Origin: Cristatella mucedo
Taxonomy: Eukaryota; Bryozoa; Phylactolaemata; Cristatellidae
Direction: 5' to 3'
Assembly: GCA_009760855.2 (NCBI GenBank)
Contig: WPIO01000026.1
Coordinates: forward strand, 124,001 to 188,000
DNA: 64,000 bases
In this document: positions 25,601 through 35,960 of the stretch, piece by piece
Numbering within the stretch: position 1 is the stretch's first letter
Layout: each line of letters opens with the position of its first letter
Position numbers and translations under genes: made by a program
The notes under the pieces: generated by a model
Told to the model about the DNA's origin: nothing
What the model saw: the letters and a program-made list of their open reading frames with translations, nothing else
The model's database searches: none

Positions 25601-28362
25601 TTCACGGTGAAGAAACTCCAAATCCAAGTAATGACTGAGACAATCCATCCGGAACAAGTAGTGCTCTTGTGCTTAGCCACTGTCAATGCTCCCAAACACT
25701 CGCGAGCAGCCATCAGTGGGCTTTCAGAAGGCCTGACCGATGGCTATGGACAATGTACTACGATTTCGGTAGATATAGTGTGGAGGGCGATGCGGCACTA
25801 GGTGGTGGGAGTAAGAGGAGCAACGCTTTAATCTTTTGAAATACAGAGCCTGCTTGCTAAAGCGACACAAGTTAGGATCCAAGAAAAAACCTTTTAAACT
25901 CGTGATGGGCCCTCCCATTACTGGAATAGACCATGTATAGGGAGCCGACCATCGCAGCCTATACCTTTCTCTCACCCTTCTCACAAAGTCAAGCTGGTGG
26001 GCCTCTGACACTACCGGCTCTCTCCTCTGGGGCCTTGATCAACGGCTCTCTCCTCTGGGGCCTTGATCAACGGCATCCTTGCAAAGTATTTATAGTGGGC
26101 CTCTTCAAATTGGCATCGATTGCTACAATATAATGTGGTCCATAGGTAAAGTTACCTAGAAGAAGATTTAGTTCTCTTAGGGCGCTATAAAAAATGCCAT
26201 ATCATTATTACTATTATTACTACTATGTGCCATCCTGATGTAGAGAATCAGAAGCCTGCAAGTAATTTTGAAAGCGATTAGCTTTAAAACGGCTCTAAAA
26301 CTATCTGCTCATGCTTTTAAACAAGCACACGTCGTGCATTAAGAGGATAACAGATATCGAGTGCCGCCCGACGTTTGAGCCCAGAAGTGCTAGCTCAATT
26401 TCCATCGGCACGAGTCTGAATGTGATCACGTAACATCAGTTAACGACGCCCCACGGTGGTGCCGGGTCAGACTGGTACACACTGAGAGGCTGGCTAGGTT
26501 CCTCGGCAAGCCTGTATTGTCTCTCGCAACTCACGAGGAACAAAGGCACGGGACAACAGTAGATCTTTCCCGTGCAAGGGGGTAAAAGACGGCCAAAGAC
26601 CACAAGAAGGTCGACTGAAGTACATCGAGCTGCTGGGCTAGTGCAGCTGCAGCCTCAGCACAGTCACCACCCACGGGCAGCTGCCAGACAACTGAAGGCG
26701 CCTGACCCAAAGACTGCACTACCACCTCGTGAGGGCAAATGAGTGTTTTTTTTTGCAGCAACGACTAGAAAATCCCATGCACCCGGACGAACGGTCCCAA
26801 ACGATTACAAATCAAGGCTCGGAAATCAAGCTTCTTGGCTAGCTATTGCTCTCCAATGCCAATGCGGCCACATAATGCACGTCCAAGCAGAGCGCCGGGC
26901 AGCTTGCAGTGGCTGCTACTCAGCCACAAGCTGGCTCGCCTCAAAGGGTGAGACCACCTCGGTGCAAAGCACAGGATCGAAAGTGCAGATAAGGGAAAGT
27001 GGCAGACGATAAGAAAGGCAGCCCATCACCGTCACAAGGACGCATGCTGTGTAGTGCGAAGCCCCGACTGCAGACGCCGACCAAGCGACCGAGGCCTCAC
27101 TGATGATGCAAATCTTTCACTCACCAGCGGAGTGTCGCAGCCGCCCACGATGCTCATGCCGAGGTCGTAAGAGCCTCTCGGGATGGACACGCGGCACACG
27201 TCTCCCTCCTCGATTTGAGCCCTGAAGCTATGATCTGCGCGAGAGAAGCAGCCGCGGCCAGGTCACGTTCGGCAACCCTCCTAAGCCGCCGTGCCCTATT
27301 CTTTTGAGACTTGCCCAAGTGCGGCCGCTTACCTTGTTGATCGCCGTACTTGCATTCCCACAGATGGCTTTCCATGGCGCTCCGAGGCCCCTGGTACGCG
27401 CAGCCAAGCTCCGAGCGCAGGCATCTGATCACAGCGCCCGGACACCTACGGCCGGATTTCGGAATGACTCCAGCGCTTACGCTCGCACACGCCAGAAAAG
27501 ACAGATTGCACTTGGAGGGAACACAGCAATGGAGGATGTGTGCAGTGGCGGCGCCACGGTGGGCGAGAGCCAGGGAGCCGAGCGAGGATGCACTAGTGGT
27601 GCTAGGTCTAGGACGAAGTACTTTGCTTCCCGTTGCTTGCCGCTGCATGCGGTAGCAACCGGCGGTGCATCAAAGCAAGTAGCTGCTGTGGCCTCCGCAC
27701 CTGTAGATCAGGTGAGCCTCCAGCTCGCTCCGAGTGAGCACTTCCTCGCAGTAGTCCACGTTCGGGCACACGACGAGCAGCTTGTCAAGCAGCCTGCAGC
27801 AACGAGCGTGCGCACACGGTGTGACGCCTAGCAAGAGTGGCAGGCGGCTTCAGCTCGGCAACTTTCACTTTACTGTCTTCCCGAGCTTTTTTCTCTCGCT
27901 CGCCGCCAGATACGTGAACCGATGGATGGATTAGCGAGGCACTGGCATCGCTGCCTCACTAATCCATCGACTGATCCAGCAGCGGCGGCAGAGGCTGGGC
28001 ACGGTGCCAGCCGCCCGATCCCCCAAAGCGATGGGGAGGACGCTCGGCATGCTGGAAAGTGAGATCGGGTGGAGCAGGCACCTTCGGATGATGATGCTGG
28101 TCGGCAGGAGGTCGGCCGGAGTCAGGCTGTTCCTGTCGAGCGGGCACAACTTCTGGACATTGAGGTAGTTCTTGATGCACCTGGTGCAGAACGTGTGGCC
28201 GCACTTGGTGTCGACGGGATCGACCAGCGGCTGCAGACAGATCTCGCACGTCAGATCGTCGTCGACGGGCTGGTGATAGTCGTACAGGTGCGTGTCGGTG
28301 GCGTCGTGACACTGGCCGCACGTCCTGCACACGTATGCCCTCGGTCGGTCGAGGATGTCCAT
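16468..28362 (-). CDS. LNX: LNX-type E3 ubiquitin ligase (RING, two zinc fingers, four PDZ domains), complete
   Basis: Twelve exons: 28362-28082, 27793-27701, 27445-27333, 27234-27125, 25224-25141, 24156-23960, 22374-22223, 21725-21559, 20922-20785, 19966-19776, 17071-16907, 16603-16468. All phases fit, giving 1,827 bp (608 residues plus stop; vertebrate LNX1/LNX2 are about 690-730). In order: RING at residues 39-76 (C39, C42, C54, H56, C59, C62, C73, D76); two TRAF-type fingers at 103-126 and 133-156; PDZ1 about 174-258, PDZ2 272-355, PDZ3 400-485, PDZ4 515-605. The end WPGTIV matches the WPGSLV end of vertebrate LNX and is a class I PDZ ligand. Known for the family: cytoplasmic ubiquitin ligases that recruit Numb and other partners through NPXY and PDZ regions. 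No NPXY motif is visible here. The start ATG has a strong context (GCCAGCCATGG). LNX1 versus LNX2 orthology is not resolved. Confidence 0.95.
16907..17071 (-). CDS. LNX: LNX exon 11: first part of PDZ4
   Basis: It encodes SIVLHRKNPEVSFGFSIVGG, then KLIFIKSIISSSPAALDGRL. The PDZ loop is FGFS. The acceptor is TTTTCAG and the donor AG|GTACAG. Confidence 0.93.
17072..19775 (-). other. LNX intron 10
   Basis: A plus-strand frame at 18061-18489 shows no domain and is treated as chance. A (CAC)n run lies near 19194-19232. Confidence 0.6.
19194..19233. repeat. (CAC)n microsatellite
   Basis: About 13 CAC units in LNX intron 10. Confidence 0.9.
19776..19966 (-). CDS. LNX: LNX exon 10: second half of PDZ3 and conserved linker
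   Basis: It encodes KGDLLLAVNDISLLRLSHED, closing PDZ3, then the LNX-typical linker LPTWIYWLDLPQ (vertebrate SPSWVMWLGLP). The donor CA|GTACGT is phase 2. Confidence 0.92.
20265..20360 (+). repeat. LINE A 3' tail in an LNX intron
   Basis: GCAAATGTAAAGCACCTAGA, then GAGATTGAGTTCTCTGGGGG, CGCTTTATCAAGTGC and (ATT)n. This is the terminal hairpin and tail of LINE A, antisense to LNX. Confidence 0.8.
20785..20922 (-). CDS. LNX: LNX exon 9: first half of PDZ3
   Basis: It encodes ASESLGISVSGGVGSQRGDT, then LYVMNLHEHGCVGR, matching LNX PDZ3. The exon end (CVLEGSAMVQ) makes the loop before the next strand about five residues longer than in vertebrates. Confidence 0.9.
21559..21725 (-). CDS. LNX: LNX exon 8: last strand of PDZ2 and linker
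   Basis: It starts PGKIQIIVSRK, the last PDZ2 strand, then a polar linker (SRDDSGNDGDVEANHDG). It ends RIIRIEK|GTAAGC, phase 0. An alternative acceptor 10 bp upstream is possible but would shift the phase. Confidence 0.85.
22072..22113. repeat. (CA)n / (CACACT)n microsatellite
   Basis: A simple repeat just 3' of LNX exon 7, in its intron. Confidence 0.9.
22223..22374 (-). CDS. LNX: LNX exon 7: core of PDZ2
   Basis: It encodes NGPGMFVMELLPGSVASLDG, then RIDDRILEVNG and EVAANIIQA. The proposed donor C|GTCGTC is weak but is the GT that keeps the frame (NIIQA|PGKIQIIV). The sequence after it lacks PDZ character. Confidence 0.88.
22375..23959 (-). other. LNX intron 6, with retroelement fragments
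   Basis: It holds a LINE A tail at 23085-23155. Near 23625-23690 is a SINE2-like piece (CTCAAGTCCTGCAGCAGGCA, ATCCTTTATGGCCACTGCAA). Confidence 0.6.
23085..23157 (+). repeat. LINE A 3' tail, short
   Basis: GAAGTGTCTAGAAAGAGATC, then TAGTTCTCCAAAGGGGCTCT, ATACAACCG and TATTATTATT. Confidence 0.7.
23960..24156 (-). CDS. LNX: LNX exon 6: end of PDZ1, start of PDZ2
   Basis: It starts VNGVDLTQATHVQAKRAL, closing PDZ1, and ends TLTKHPDKPLGIKLAGK, opening PDZ2 with its PLGIKL loop. The donor AA|GTAAGA is phase 2. Confidence 0.93.
24540..24700 (+). repeat. LINE B 3' UTR fragment
   Basis: CTGACTCTGCTATGCTTCCC, then GAGACAAAGTCTGTTGGCTA, CCGAATGCGTACCGAAAGCC and GCTTAGGCTGTAAGTGCACT. Nearly the same as 50930-51105. 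It lies in an LNX intron. Confidence 0.75.
25141..25224 (-). CDS. LNX: LNX exon 5: middle of PDZ1
   Basis: It encodes VGITVQEIFRDGLVARDGRL and then QAGDQILE. Both ends are phase 0, with acceptor TACTAG and donor GTAAGC. Confidence 0.93.
26015..26070. repeat. 28-bp perfect tandem duplication
   Basis: Two identical adjacent units beginning CGGCTCTCTCCTCTGGGGCC. A recent local duplication. Confidence 0.95.
26140..26225 (+). repeat. LINE A 3' tail, diverged
   Basis: TACCTAGAAGAAGATTTAGT, then TCTCTTAGGGCGCTATAAAA and (ATT)n. Confidence 0.7.
27125..27234 (-). CDS. LNX: LNX exon 4: start of PDZ1
   Basis: It encodes VCRVSIPRGSYDLGMSIVGG, with the PDZ carboxylate-binding loop LGMS. It ends at DTPL|GTGAGT, phase 0. 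The linker before PDZ1 is very short and holds no NPXY. Confidence 0.92.
27333..27445 (-). CDS. LNX: LNX exon 3: second TRAF-type zinc finger
   Basis: It encodes CPGAVIRCLRSELGCAYQG and then AMESHLWECKYGDQQ, giving a C-x6-C-x11-H-x3-C finger. Vertebrate LNX1/2 keep only the first part of this region. The donor is G|GTAAGC, phase 1. Confidence 0.92.
27701..27793 (-). CDS. LNX: LNX exon 2: first TRAF-type zinc finger
   Basis: It encodes LLDKLLVVCPNVDYCEEVLT and then SELEAHLIY, giving C-x5-C-x11-H with the last Cys in the next exon. The acceptor is GCTGCAG and the donor AG|GTGCGG, phase 2 on both sides. Confidence 0.92.
28082..28362 (-). CDS. LNX: LNX exon 1: start codon and RING finger
   Basis: It encodes residues 1-94. 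DDDLTCEICLQPLVDPVDTK begins the RING and CPLDRNSL closes it, so the last ligand is Asp as in other LNX proteins. An upstream CRTCGQCHD region also matches the LNX N-terminus. The donor AG|GTGCCT is phase 2. A 5' UTR exon further upstream is likely but not identified. Confidence 0.93.
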
Positions 28363-30794
28363 GGCTGGCGCAGTCACGCACCTCTTCCCATTACCAAATG
28401 GAGCTGGAATGTACCTGCATCGAAGGAACAGTGCAGCCGAGTGCGGTCAGGCGCGGCACCGGGCGAGCCGGCAGCTGCAGCACAGCAGCCTCCGAATGAA
28501 CAGCCGATGCCCACCTCCGCCCACCAGCCAGCTGCCAACTCGTGAGGTGCTGAACGCTGCGAGAGGAAGCTGGTCGCTCACATCGACGACGGGCAGGGAG
28601 CACCCTCGCGCCGGCAAAAAGCGGTAGCTACCCGACACGAGAGCCTCCCGAGGACTTCTAGCGCCGAGGCTATGACTGCCGAGCTGAAGCCTGGTTGGCC
28701 GGCTGGCTGCCACACTTAGGCCGGCCTATCTTCGTCGTCGAGGCAAGCCAATTGGTGACCGACGGAAAGCATTAATTACAACAGTATAGGGCAGCATACC
28801 AACAGCCAATAAAGCTTTAAGTTGGATTGCCCCCTCTCCTCAGCCGAGCGCTCGGGCTGGCAGGCTGCCGAGAAGCAACTGCCAATTACCGCTGGCCACT
28901 GACTTGAGGGGCCTGTCCACCAGCCACGAGCCTCGATCGTTCCCCCAATCCTCTTCCTTCTCCGGGAACCGAATGGTGGTGGCTCGAGCAGGACGGTCTC
29001 CTACACCAACAATAAGACAACCGAGGCCTACGGCCGAACTAGGCAGCCGACATCTATCCTCCTCCGACCGTGCACTGAAGCTAATTCCTGCATGGCAAAT
29101 TAGGATGCTGGGCACATAGATGACACCGGATGCTGACAGAGCACGTCTGTCAAGTGGCCAGTATGATAAACGAGAGGGAGCTTGAGACCTGACTCTCTCC
29201 TGCCTTTGATAGCTTGGTCTGAATGTCACAGCGACCGACCCACGATGGGGGAGGGGGAGGAGAGAGACTGCCCGGCTGCTTTCCTAGCCACTTCTTGAAT
29301 GAAGGTAAGCTCTGTCTATCCTAAACACCCTCTCTCTCTATTGTCCGGCTGCAGCGAGCTCGCCAAGCAGCAGAACAGCAGCAAAGACGAGCAAGCCCAT
29401 GCCGGCTGGAGGCCGCTTACCGTGCTAGCAGTGCCCGTGAGCCAGCAGCACAAGAACCCGACCGACCGATCGCAAGTAGCCAACTGGCTCAGCCACTTCA
29501 GTGTAACCCCCTGGCTCCTTGGGACGACGACCAAAAGCACCCCTTGCACTCCTAAGCAAAGCTAAAGAATGTAGACCCAATGGACCGGCTTCATAGATAC
29601 AATAGTAGAACAAAGCTGCCTACTCAGCTACCAGCAGCCGGCTAACGATTGAAGTGCACGGCTGGTGACTCAGTCATCTTGCACTTGCGGTCAGACACCG
29701 AAAGCAGACAACGTCAACAAAGCCCATTAAACCAATACTCTTGACAAAACAAAAAGATCACACGACGGAAGTAAATGAGGAGGAAGCAGCATCTACGTGG
29801 TTTCCTGTGCTGGTTCTCTAATATGTCTGCCGGTCTTTCACTATACTCTCTTTCTTCTCAAAGTCTATCCTCCACTGGCAGCCACCAGCATCTACCCTTT
29901 CATTGCTTCTTTACGTTCGGCCTGCCTGTTTGGCTGCACCTATCTTCTGCCCTTGTGACATTGCATTTGTACAACATTATTCCTGTCTGCCAGTGTGCTG
30001 CCACAAGACTAGATGCTCGCAAAATCTGTGCACACACACACACACACTCGTGTGTGCACACGGACCGCTTCCTACGGCCTGCTCCTTGCTCGCACGGTGG
30101 CACCCCTTTGCTCGATGAGGCCGAGCAGGGCACGAGGCTAGAGCTGCAGGGGGGAGGGAAAGAAAGCTGGTGACACCGCAGCCTCAATCGACACTTAATG
30201 TCCAGTTCACATGCTCGTACTCGATGGACAAGCACAGTCAAGATTGAGCAATCTAGGTTGCCAGGGATAGAGCCACCAGGGCCGGCCCCGGCACCAGAGC
30301 CCCGAGGGTCGTCCCTGTACCTATGCCATCAGACGGTCACTAGCAACGAAATTAGGTCCTGCTTCCATCGGGTCAAATAAACACTACGCTTACATTGCAT
30401 TACAAATTTTCTTTACTTGCTGGTCTTGCCCCTTGCTGAAAAGCCGGCTGACGAGACCTTGTGAGCAGGATTGCCTAAACGAACGACGTCCTGTGCAGGC
30501 AGCAGTAAGCACCTGCATCTGGTCTCCTAGCCGGAAGACCGGATGGGTGACAGCCGGCAGCTGAATCTCAGCTAAGCAAAGGGCCGGACGGCAGACCTCC
30601 AGCTAGGCGATCGTCAGCCGAGTCAACGGCTACCATGCAGCCAGCCAGTCATTTGAACGCATGCCCATTAGCAACACCTCAAGCCAAAATGCTACCAAAC
30701 GCAAAAAAGAGGAGCCTTGCTATTCAAGGAAAATAGAAAGAAAACCGGTAGTGACAGGAAACCAGAATACAACGGCAGACTAGGGCTGTAACTG

Positions 30795-30940
30795 CACTAT
30801 GACCACTCGCGGCAGCTAGGACTTAGCTTAAAAACGTGCGAGTGTCGTGCAAGAGAACGGCCGCAGCCACTATGACCACTCGCGGCAGCTAGGACTTGGC
30901 TTAAAAACGTGCGAGTGTCGTGCAAGAGAACGGCCGCAGC
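30795..30940. repeat. 73-bp tandem duplication
   Basis: Units 30795-30867 and 30868-30940 are nearly identical (CACTATGACCACTCGCGGCA...GAGAACGGCCGCAGCC), with one difference seen (ACTTAG against ACTTGG). Confidence 0.95.
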
Positions 30941-31548
30941 CCTTTTTTGTGAAAGCTTCAAACCGCTTCGCGCGACAGAGCAAGCAGGCACACCACCTTA
31001 GTTGGCCAGAAACAAACAGCAACCTCGGCTAGCAGACGTACTAGTGTGCAGAGTACATCGTAGCAGCAGACGTGATAGTATACGCAGGTAGTGATGCGTG
31101 CATGCTTGCATGCAGCAACGCACGTAGGAACTTTAGCTTCAAGCCAGGCACCAGCTACACCGAAACCTAAGGCACAAATGCCAGCAGCACGAGGCCGCCT
31201 ACCTTTGACATGGCCCGCTGCACGGCTGCAGCGGCCAGTGCCAGTAGCTGGCGGCGAATGCGCTGTCGCAGCCAATGGACAGCCGGCGAAGCTCGCTGGC
31301 CCCGCTGCTCGGTGTGGATGGCTGGCGTAGTTCAGGCATGGCAGATAGGAACGACCCGAGCAGGACACAACCAGGCAAGACGACGAGACTTGACAGCACG
31401 GCAGGCCAGCAGCTAGTGCTGCTTGGCTCAGCAATCCCAAGCTTATAAAGGGCAAGGGTGGGCCATTGGCTCCGCCCCTACTCAGCTGCATGGTGGGTGG
31501 GGATGGTGATTGCACATGTGGGGTGAGGGAGCTATATGTATGTATTTA

Positions 31549-31640
31549 AGTAAATATATATATATATATATTCTTTTATACATATATAGTATATATACTA
31601 TATATATATGCACACACACAATACCCACACATACAAACGC

Positions 31641-31725
<85 letters not shown>
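31549..31725. repeat. (AT)n microsatellite cluster
   Basis: TA runs at 31555-31571, about 31600 and 31642-31724. Confidence 0.95.
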
Positions 31726-31727
<2 letters not shown>

Positions 31728-32017
31728 CTAATCAAGGACAAGAATGACACCCCTTGCGAATAAAAACTGCACAATGCATACATTGGCATGGCCTAGTCTG
31801 TTCAAGTCAGGTTATTAAAAGGGGCTCACGGCTCCCGATAGCCTGTGTACACACACACCGTGCCTTGACCACAGCAGCCATTCAAAAGACCGACAATGGG
31901 GAATGTTATTAGGCCTACATGTGAAGGGCACCTTGCCGTGGGATTGGCAGCTGCCTGTGCCCACTGTATTTAAAGGGCTACCAAAGTGACTCACAAAGTC
32001 GCTTCGGTGGTTCAAGC

Positions 32018-32504
32018 TTACGAGATCTTGGTCAACCGCAAGGCAGGTTCGATCGAGATAAGAAGCCCGCAAGCCAGCCACGCACAAGGACGGGCGTCTG
32101 GCCTTTTCCGAAAGGATGGCGACAGGGCAGAGCAGCAGCTATTCCCACCGCTATGCCGGGGAGGGAAGGAGGGGTAGGAGGAGGAGCTGGGCGGCTTGGC
32201 GACCTGCGTCAGGTGTGGCTGGGCGGGTCCGAGCGAAGAGGCGCTAAACTCGCTGGAACGGCTGCGGGCGCATGACCGAGTCGCATCTCGTAGGGGGTAA
32301 CGGGCAGAGTTCGCATCTCGCCTGCGAGAACGCGGTTGACCTTCCTCGTCAGTAAGCCTGTCTAAAGGGCTGTCAATGTTAATTCCGAAAACCGACACCG
32401 CAAAAAGCGGGAGGCTGCAGCCTGCATATACGACAAGGCTCGAACGAGCCGACTGCAGACGACCCGAAGAGACGCTCTCGGCTTTTCGACCGAGTAGCTG
32501 CCAT
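32018..32504 (-). other. CpG-rich stretch with an open minus-strand frame
   Basis: The frame is open for about 160 codons (includes SVFGINIDSPLDRLTDEEG and SRSSEFSASSLGPAQPHLTQ) but has no ATG at its head. It could be an internal exon of an unknown gene, an untranslated LNX exon, or chance in a CpG-rich promoter region. Confidence 0.25.
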
Positions 32505-34179
32505 TAGCAGTCAGCAATTGTTGGCGGATCGATTTTTCCCTATCCTATTCCGGTGAGCCGGCGACTTGCACCGGCGCTCACTGGGTGCGATTTGCGACGC
32601 GCGCTACAGCGCTGAATGTTTAGGTTGGCTAGAAGCAGTGTTGTAGGTGTATCTCAAAACTCAAAAGTCAAGCGAGCCAACCGCACAGCGAGTGTACCTA
32701 ACCAGACGGATACCTAAGCGCTACGCACTGGCCACTCGAGCGTAGGGAAAAGATAGATCGCGCAGACACAAGGGGACTTCGCGAAAAGAAACGACTGGCG
32801 AACGTCTGCGCCGCCGCCGGTTGTTCCTAAACGCAAAGAGCGGGAGCGGCGACTGGACTAGTCTGGACCGCTCGCACGCTCACGCACCCCACGCTTAACG
32901 AAACGTTAACGGCCAAGTAGGCAGGCAGCAGAGCTATCGAAAGCCGAAATATACAGCCATAGGATCCCGCCGATGAGTATGTGTACACCCTCAGTTTTAG
33001 CACGTCGCATTGCGTCCGATTCTTGTGAATCCAAGGGATGAGCACCCGCTGCGAATTGAGGGAAGGCGGCGAAGCTGTAGAAGCGCACTAACGCACGCAA
33101 ATAGGGATCTGATCACAAGCAAGAGGCTAGGAAACCAAGAAGATCGCTACCTTTATTCCAAACAGAAACACGAAAGAGTGCTCACCTTACGGGTTACAGC
33201 GCCAAAAAATCTTCCAGCCCCCTAGCGTCACGCAAAGCCAAGCCGCTCCTCCCGGCTCTTGGGCCGGAAGCAAATTAAAATTGACTGTGCCCCGGCAGTA
33301 CCAGCATTTGTACATGTGCTGGTGGGCCGTCGGTGCGGATGGTTTGGTTGCGCTTAGCATCGTAGCAAGCATGTCATAACAAGTGAAAATGGTAAGTCGC
33401 TTTTGTCTTGAGTCTTGCAGGTCCTGCAGTCCATGCAGTGGATCTGCTCGCCTACGGGATGGGGTGGTTGGTTTGTTTCTGTTTGCTGGAGGAGTGTCCT
33501 GAGGACCAGGCGCCTCGCGGCGGCCCAATGCCCTCTCTCCCCATCTCTCACGTTCGATGATTATGCTAGGAGCTGGTAGTTAGGGGAGTTTCCGTAAATC
33601 TAGAGCACCAGTTGCGCAGCGACATCCTATTTTGCCTCGAGGCAAGTGTGCGTGGGTGTGCCTGCCTTGCAAAGTAGCTGAGAGCTTGCATAGCTTAGCT
33701 GTCGGTAGCGACGATGCTTCGACCGAGCTACCTCACTAGCTCGGGTAGCGGCACAACGCATGCAATGTGCAGAGGCCTGGAGCTCGCAACGCGCCAACGA
33801 TAACGACACAACGCTCGATATCCTGCCCGCAGCGCTAGCAGCAACGCCGTATTTAGAAAAGCACAAACAATACAGGCTGTATATTACGGCTGATGCGGCT
33901 TGCGACTTCCGATATAGACTCATTACAAGCTTACGGCAGCTCACGAGAGTGTCCTATCCAGGCCCGTGCCTTATGTAACGGCTAGGTAGTGTCATTCAAT
34001 AATCTCGTTCAGCCATCATAAATCGCACTGCTTAAAAGCCCGGCTTAGCTCGTCTATTTCATAGCAGGTCTGAGTTATTATTAAGCGTCCGAGCTCGTAG
34101 TTAGTAGTCGAGGCTCAGCTGTCAAGCTCATAATTCATAATCGCAGGCATTGCGACGAGAGCTACCTAGAATGGGGCGA

Positions 34180-34300
34180 GCTTGGCTTCTGGAGACACGG
34201 CCCTGGATCGTAGCCCAGCACTGCTCACCCTTCATGACCCGGGATTCGAGTCCTGCAGCAGGCGAAAAAAAATCCTGTAGTATGGCCGCCTCTGCTGTGG
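34180..34300 (+). repeat. SINE2-like fragment
   Basis: TTCATGACCCGGGATTCGAG and TCCTGCAGCAGGCGAAAAAA match the B-box region and the start of the SINE2 body. The rest has decayed. Confidence 0.45.
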
Positions 34301-35054
34301 CTGTACATTCGTTCTGTTAATAAGAGGGTTTTCTACGGTACCAGATATACTGGTCATGCGAAGCACGTGGAGATATTTATTGAAAGTCCAAAATGAATAC
34401 ACATGTTTTTGGTGTGCATGCGTTTAGTGTGACGTCCCACCACGATTCTTTATGACCTCCCTTGTCCGGTTAGGAATAGAAGCCACCAGTTTCTGCTTTA
34501 TCCCTATGCTATATCACATTCCACAGAGCCCGTGTTTTACTAGAAAGGTCGACTAATGGTAGTGCTAGTATCTCGGTCGTCTATAGATATCGCTCAATAG
34601 TCGTTATATGGGGTTCAAACTTAACTACTGGCCGAGCCGCTGCACCAGCACCAAAACAAGAATTCTTCAAAGATTACTTTACTCAAGTCATTGTGGTCAA
34701 GAACAGTGGATTTTGAGGCTCAAATGCTTCGTTTGGGGTTCGTTTTCGTTTGGCAGCAAGATGACAACCCTGAGCAGACAGGCAGGCAGGCAGTTGAGTA
34801 GGCTGGTGGCTTTTATTTCTATCCAGATCAAAGGTCATACAGTATCATGGTGGGACAACGTCACACTAAACGCATACACACCAAAAGCATGTGTTTGTTT
34901 TTGGGCTGTCGATAAATATTTTCACATGGTTCGCATAACTTTAGTGTACCCATTATCGTAGGAAACCTCTTATTACCCGAATGAATTTGCAGCCACAGCA
35001 GTGGCAGCCATAATGGGAGGATTTTTGTGACTGAGCGTATATTGCCCACTGCGA

Positions 35055-35115
35055 GCGATCTTCTGCCGCTATGTAAATGAGGCTGTTGAATCAGTTAATC
35101 TTGATGATGAAGAGG
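35055..35115 (+). repeat. SINE2 tail fragment
   Basis: CTTCTGCCGCTATGTAAATG then AGGCTGTTGAATCAGTTAAT: the SINE2 3' end without its head. Confidence 0.6.
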
Positions 35116-35819
35116 TCGTCGTTTTTGTGCATTTGCTGATTGTACACTAACGATAGTATACCAACTTACTAACGAAAGTCAACGAGCTACATCATGTAGT
35201 AATGAAGTCTTGAGTGGTGACTTTCTGCGTGCATGTAGAAAGTCAGGTTTGCTATAAAAAAAAGGCTCTAGTCTCCTGTTTGGCTAAGGACTTCGAGCTC
35301 GCTCTCCTTCTTGCATCATTGGCACCACAGCCCTTCCTCCGGCTTCCCGCGCATGCAGGAAGGGCTGTGGGGAAGTTTTGAAGGAGGTCCTCTTTGAGAG
35401 CCTAAAGCAGCCGTTGGTAACTAGTGGCCCAGACGTGCATCGCCTTTGGAGCCAGTGGAAATTATTCCGATTGCAGCTTGACACCAGGAGGCAGATGCAC
35501 GATTGTCCGTCGGAACGTTTGCTTAGTGACATTGATGGCCTTGTCGTATGCTTATTGCCACCGGCTTGCAAGTGGCATGCCGGCTTCCCTAGGAACCAGC
35601 AATGGGACCAGCAGTGGTGCAAGAGTCCTCTTCGAGTGCCCTCAGGGGCTTGCCTAAAAATGCATCACGAGTTTATTAGGCCCGTGTCCTGCCATGGTGG
35701 CACTCATCGTTTACCACCTCTGTTTGCCACCACAGAGGGATAAAGTTGTACCTTTTTGGGCTGATTTGGGGGATTTCATATCCATTATTATTTTTAGCAT
35801 ACACTCAAGTAACGTTGCA

Positions 35820-35960
35820 TCTTCTCTCGTGCTGTCGATTGTGGCCTGACACCTCCTTTCCAGCCATCCTATATCGACTTACCTGGCCGTCCTCCTGACT
35901 AAGCTATGCTTTTTGTCTTGGCTGCATGAAATGAAGTCTGTAGGCGATCTTTCGAGGGCC
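35820..35960 (+). repeat. LINE B 3' UTR fragment
   Basis: TGTCGATTGTGGCCTGACAC, CTTTCCAGCCATCCTATATC, CTGACTAAGCTATGC and GAAGTCTGTAGGCGA follow the order of the other LINE B tails. Confidence 0.6.

Larger units (their letters stand above)
25225..27124 (-). other. LNX intron 4
   Basis: It contains a 28-bp tandem duplication (26015-26070) and a LINE A tail (26140-26225). No other exon-like frame matches LNX. Confidence 0.6.
28363..32017. other. LNX 5' flank, no other gene supported
   Basis: It probably contains the LNX promoter and any untranslated first exon, but no core element is clear. The minus-strand frame at 30958-31515 has low-complexity, non-protein-like content. Confidence 0.35.

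Noticed and set aside
27304-27831. 175-residue open frame on the plus strand
   Set aside because: Antisense shadow of LNX exons 2 and 3.
28069-28545. 158-residue open frame on the plus strand
   Set aside because: Antisense shadow of the LNX RING exon.
30958-31515. 185-residue minus-strand frame upstream of LNX
   Set aside because: Cys/Ala/Leu-rich without domain pattern; looks like chance in GC-rich sequence.
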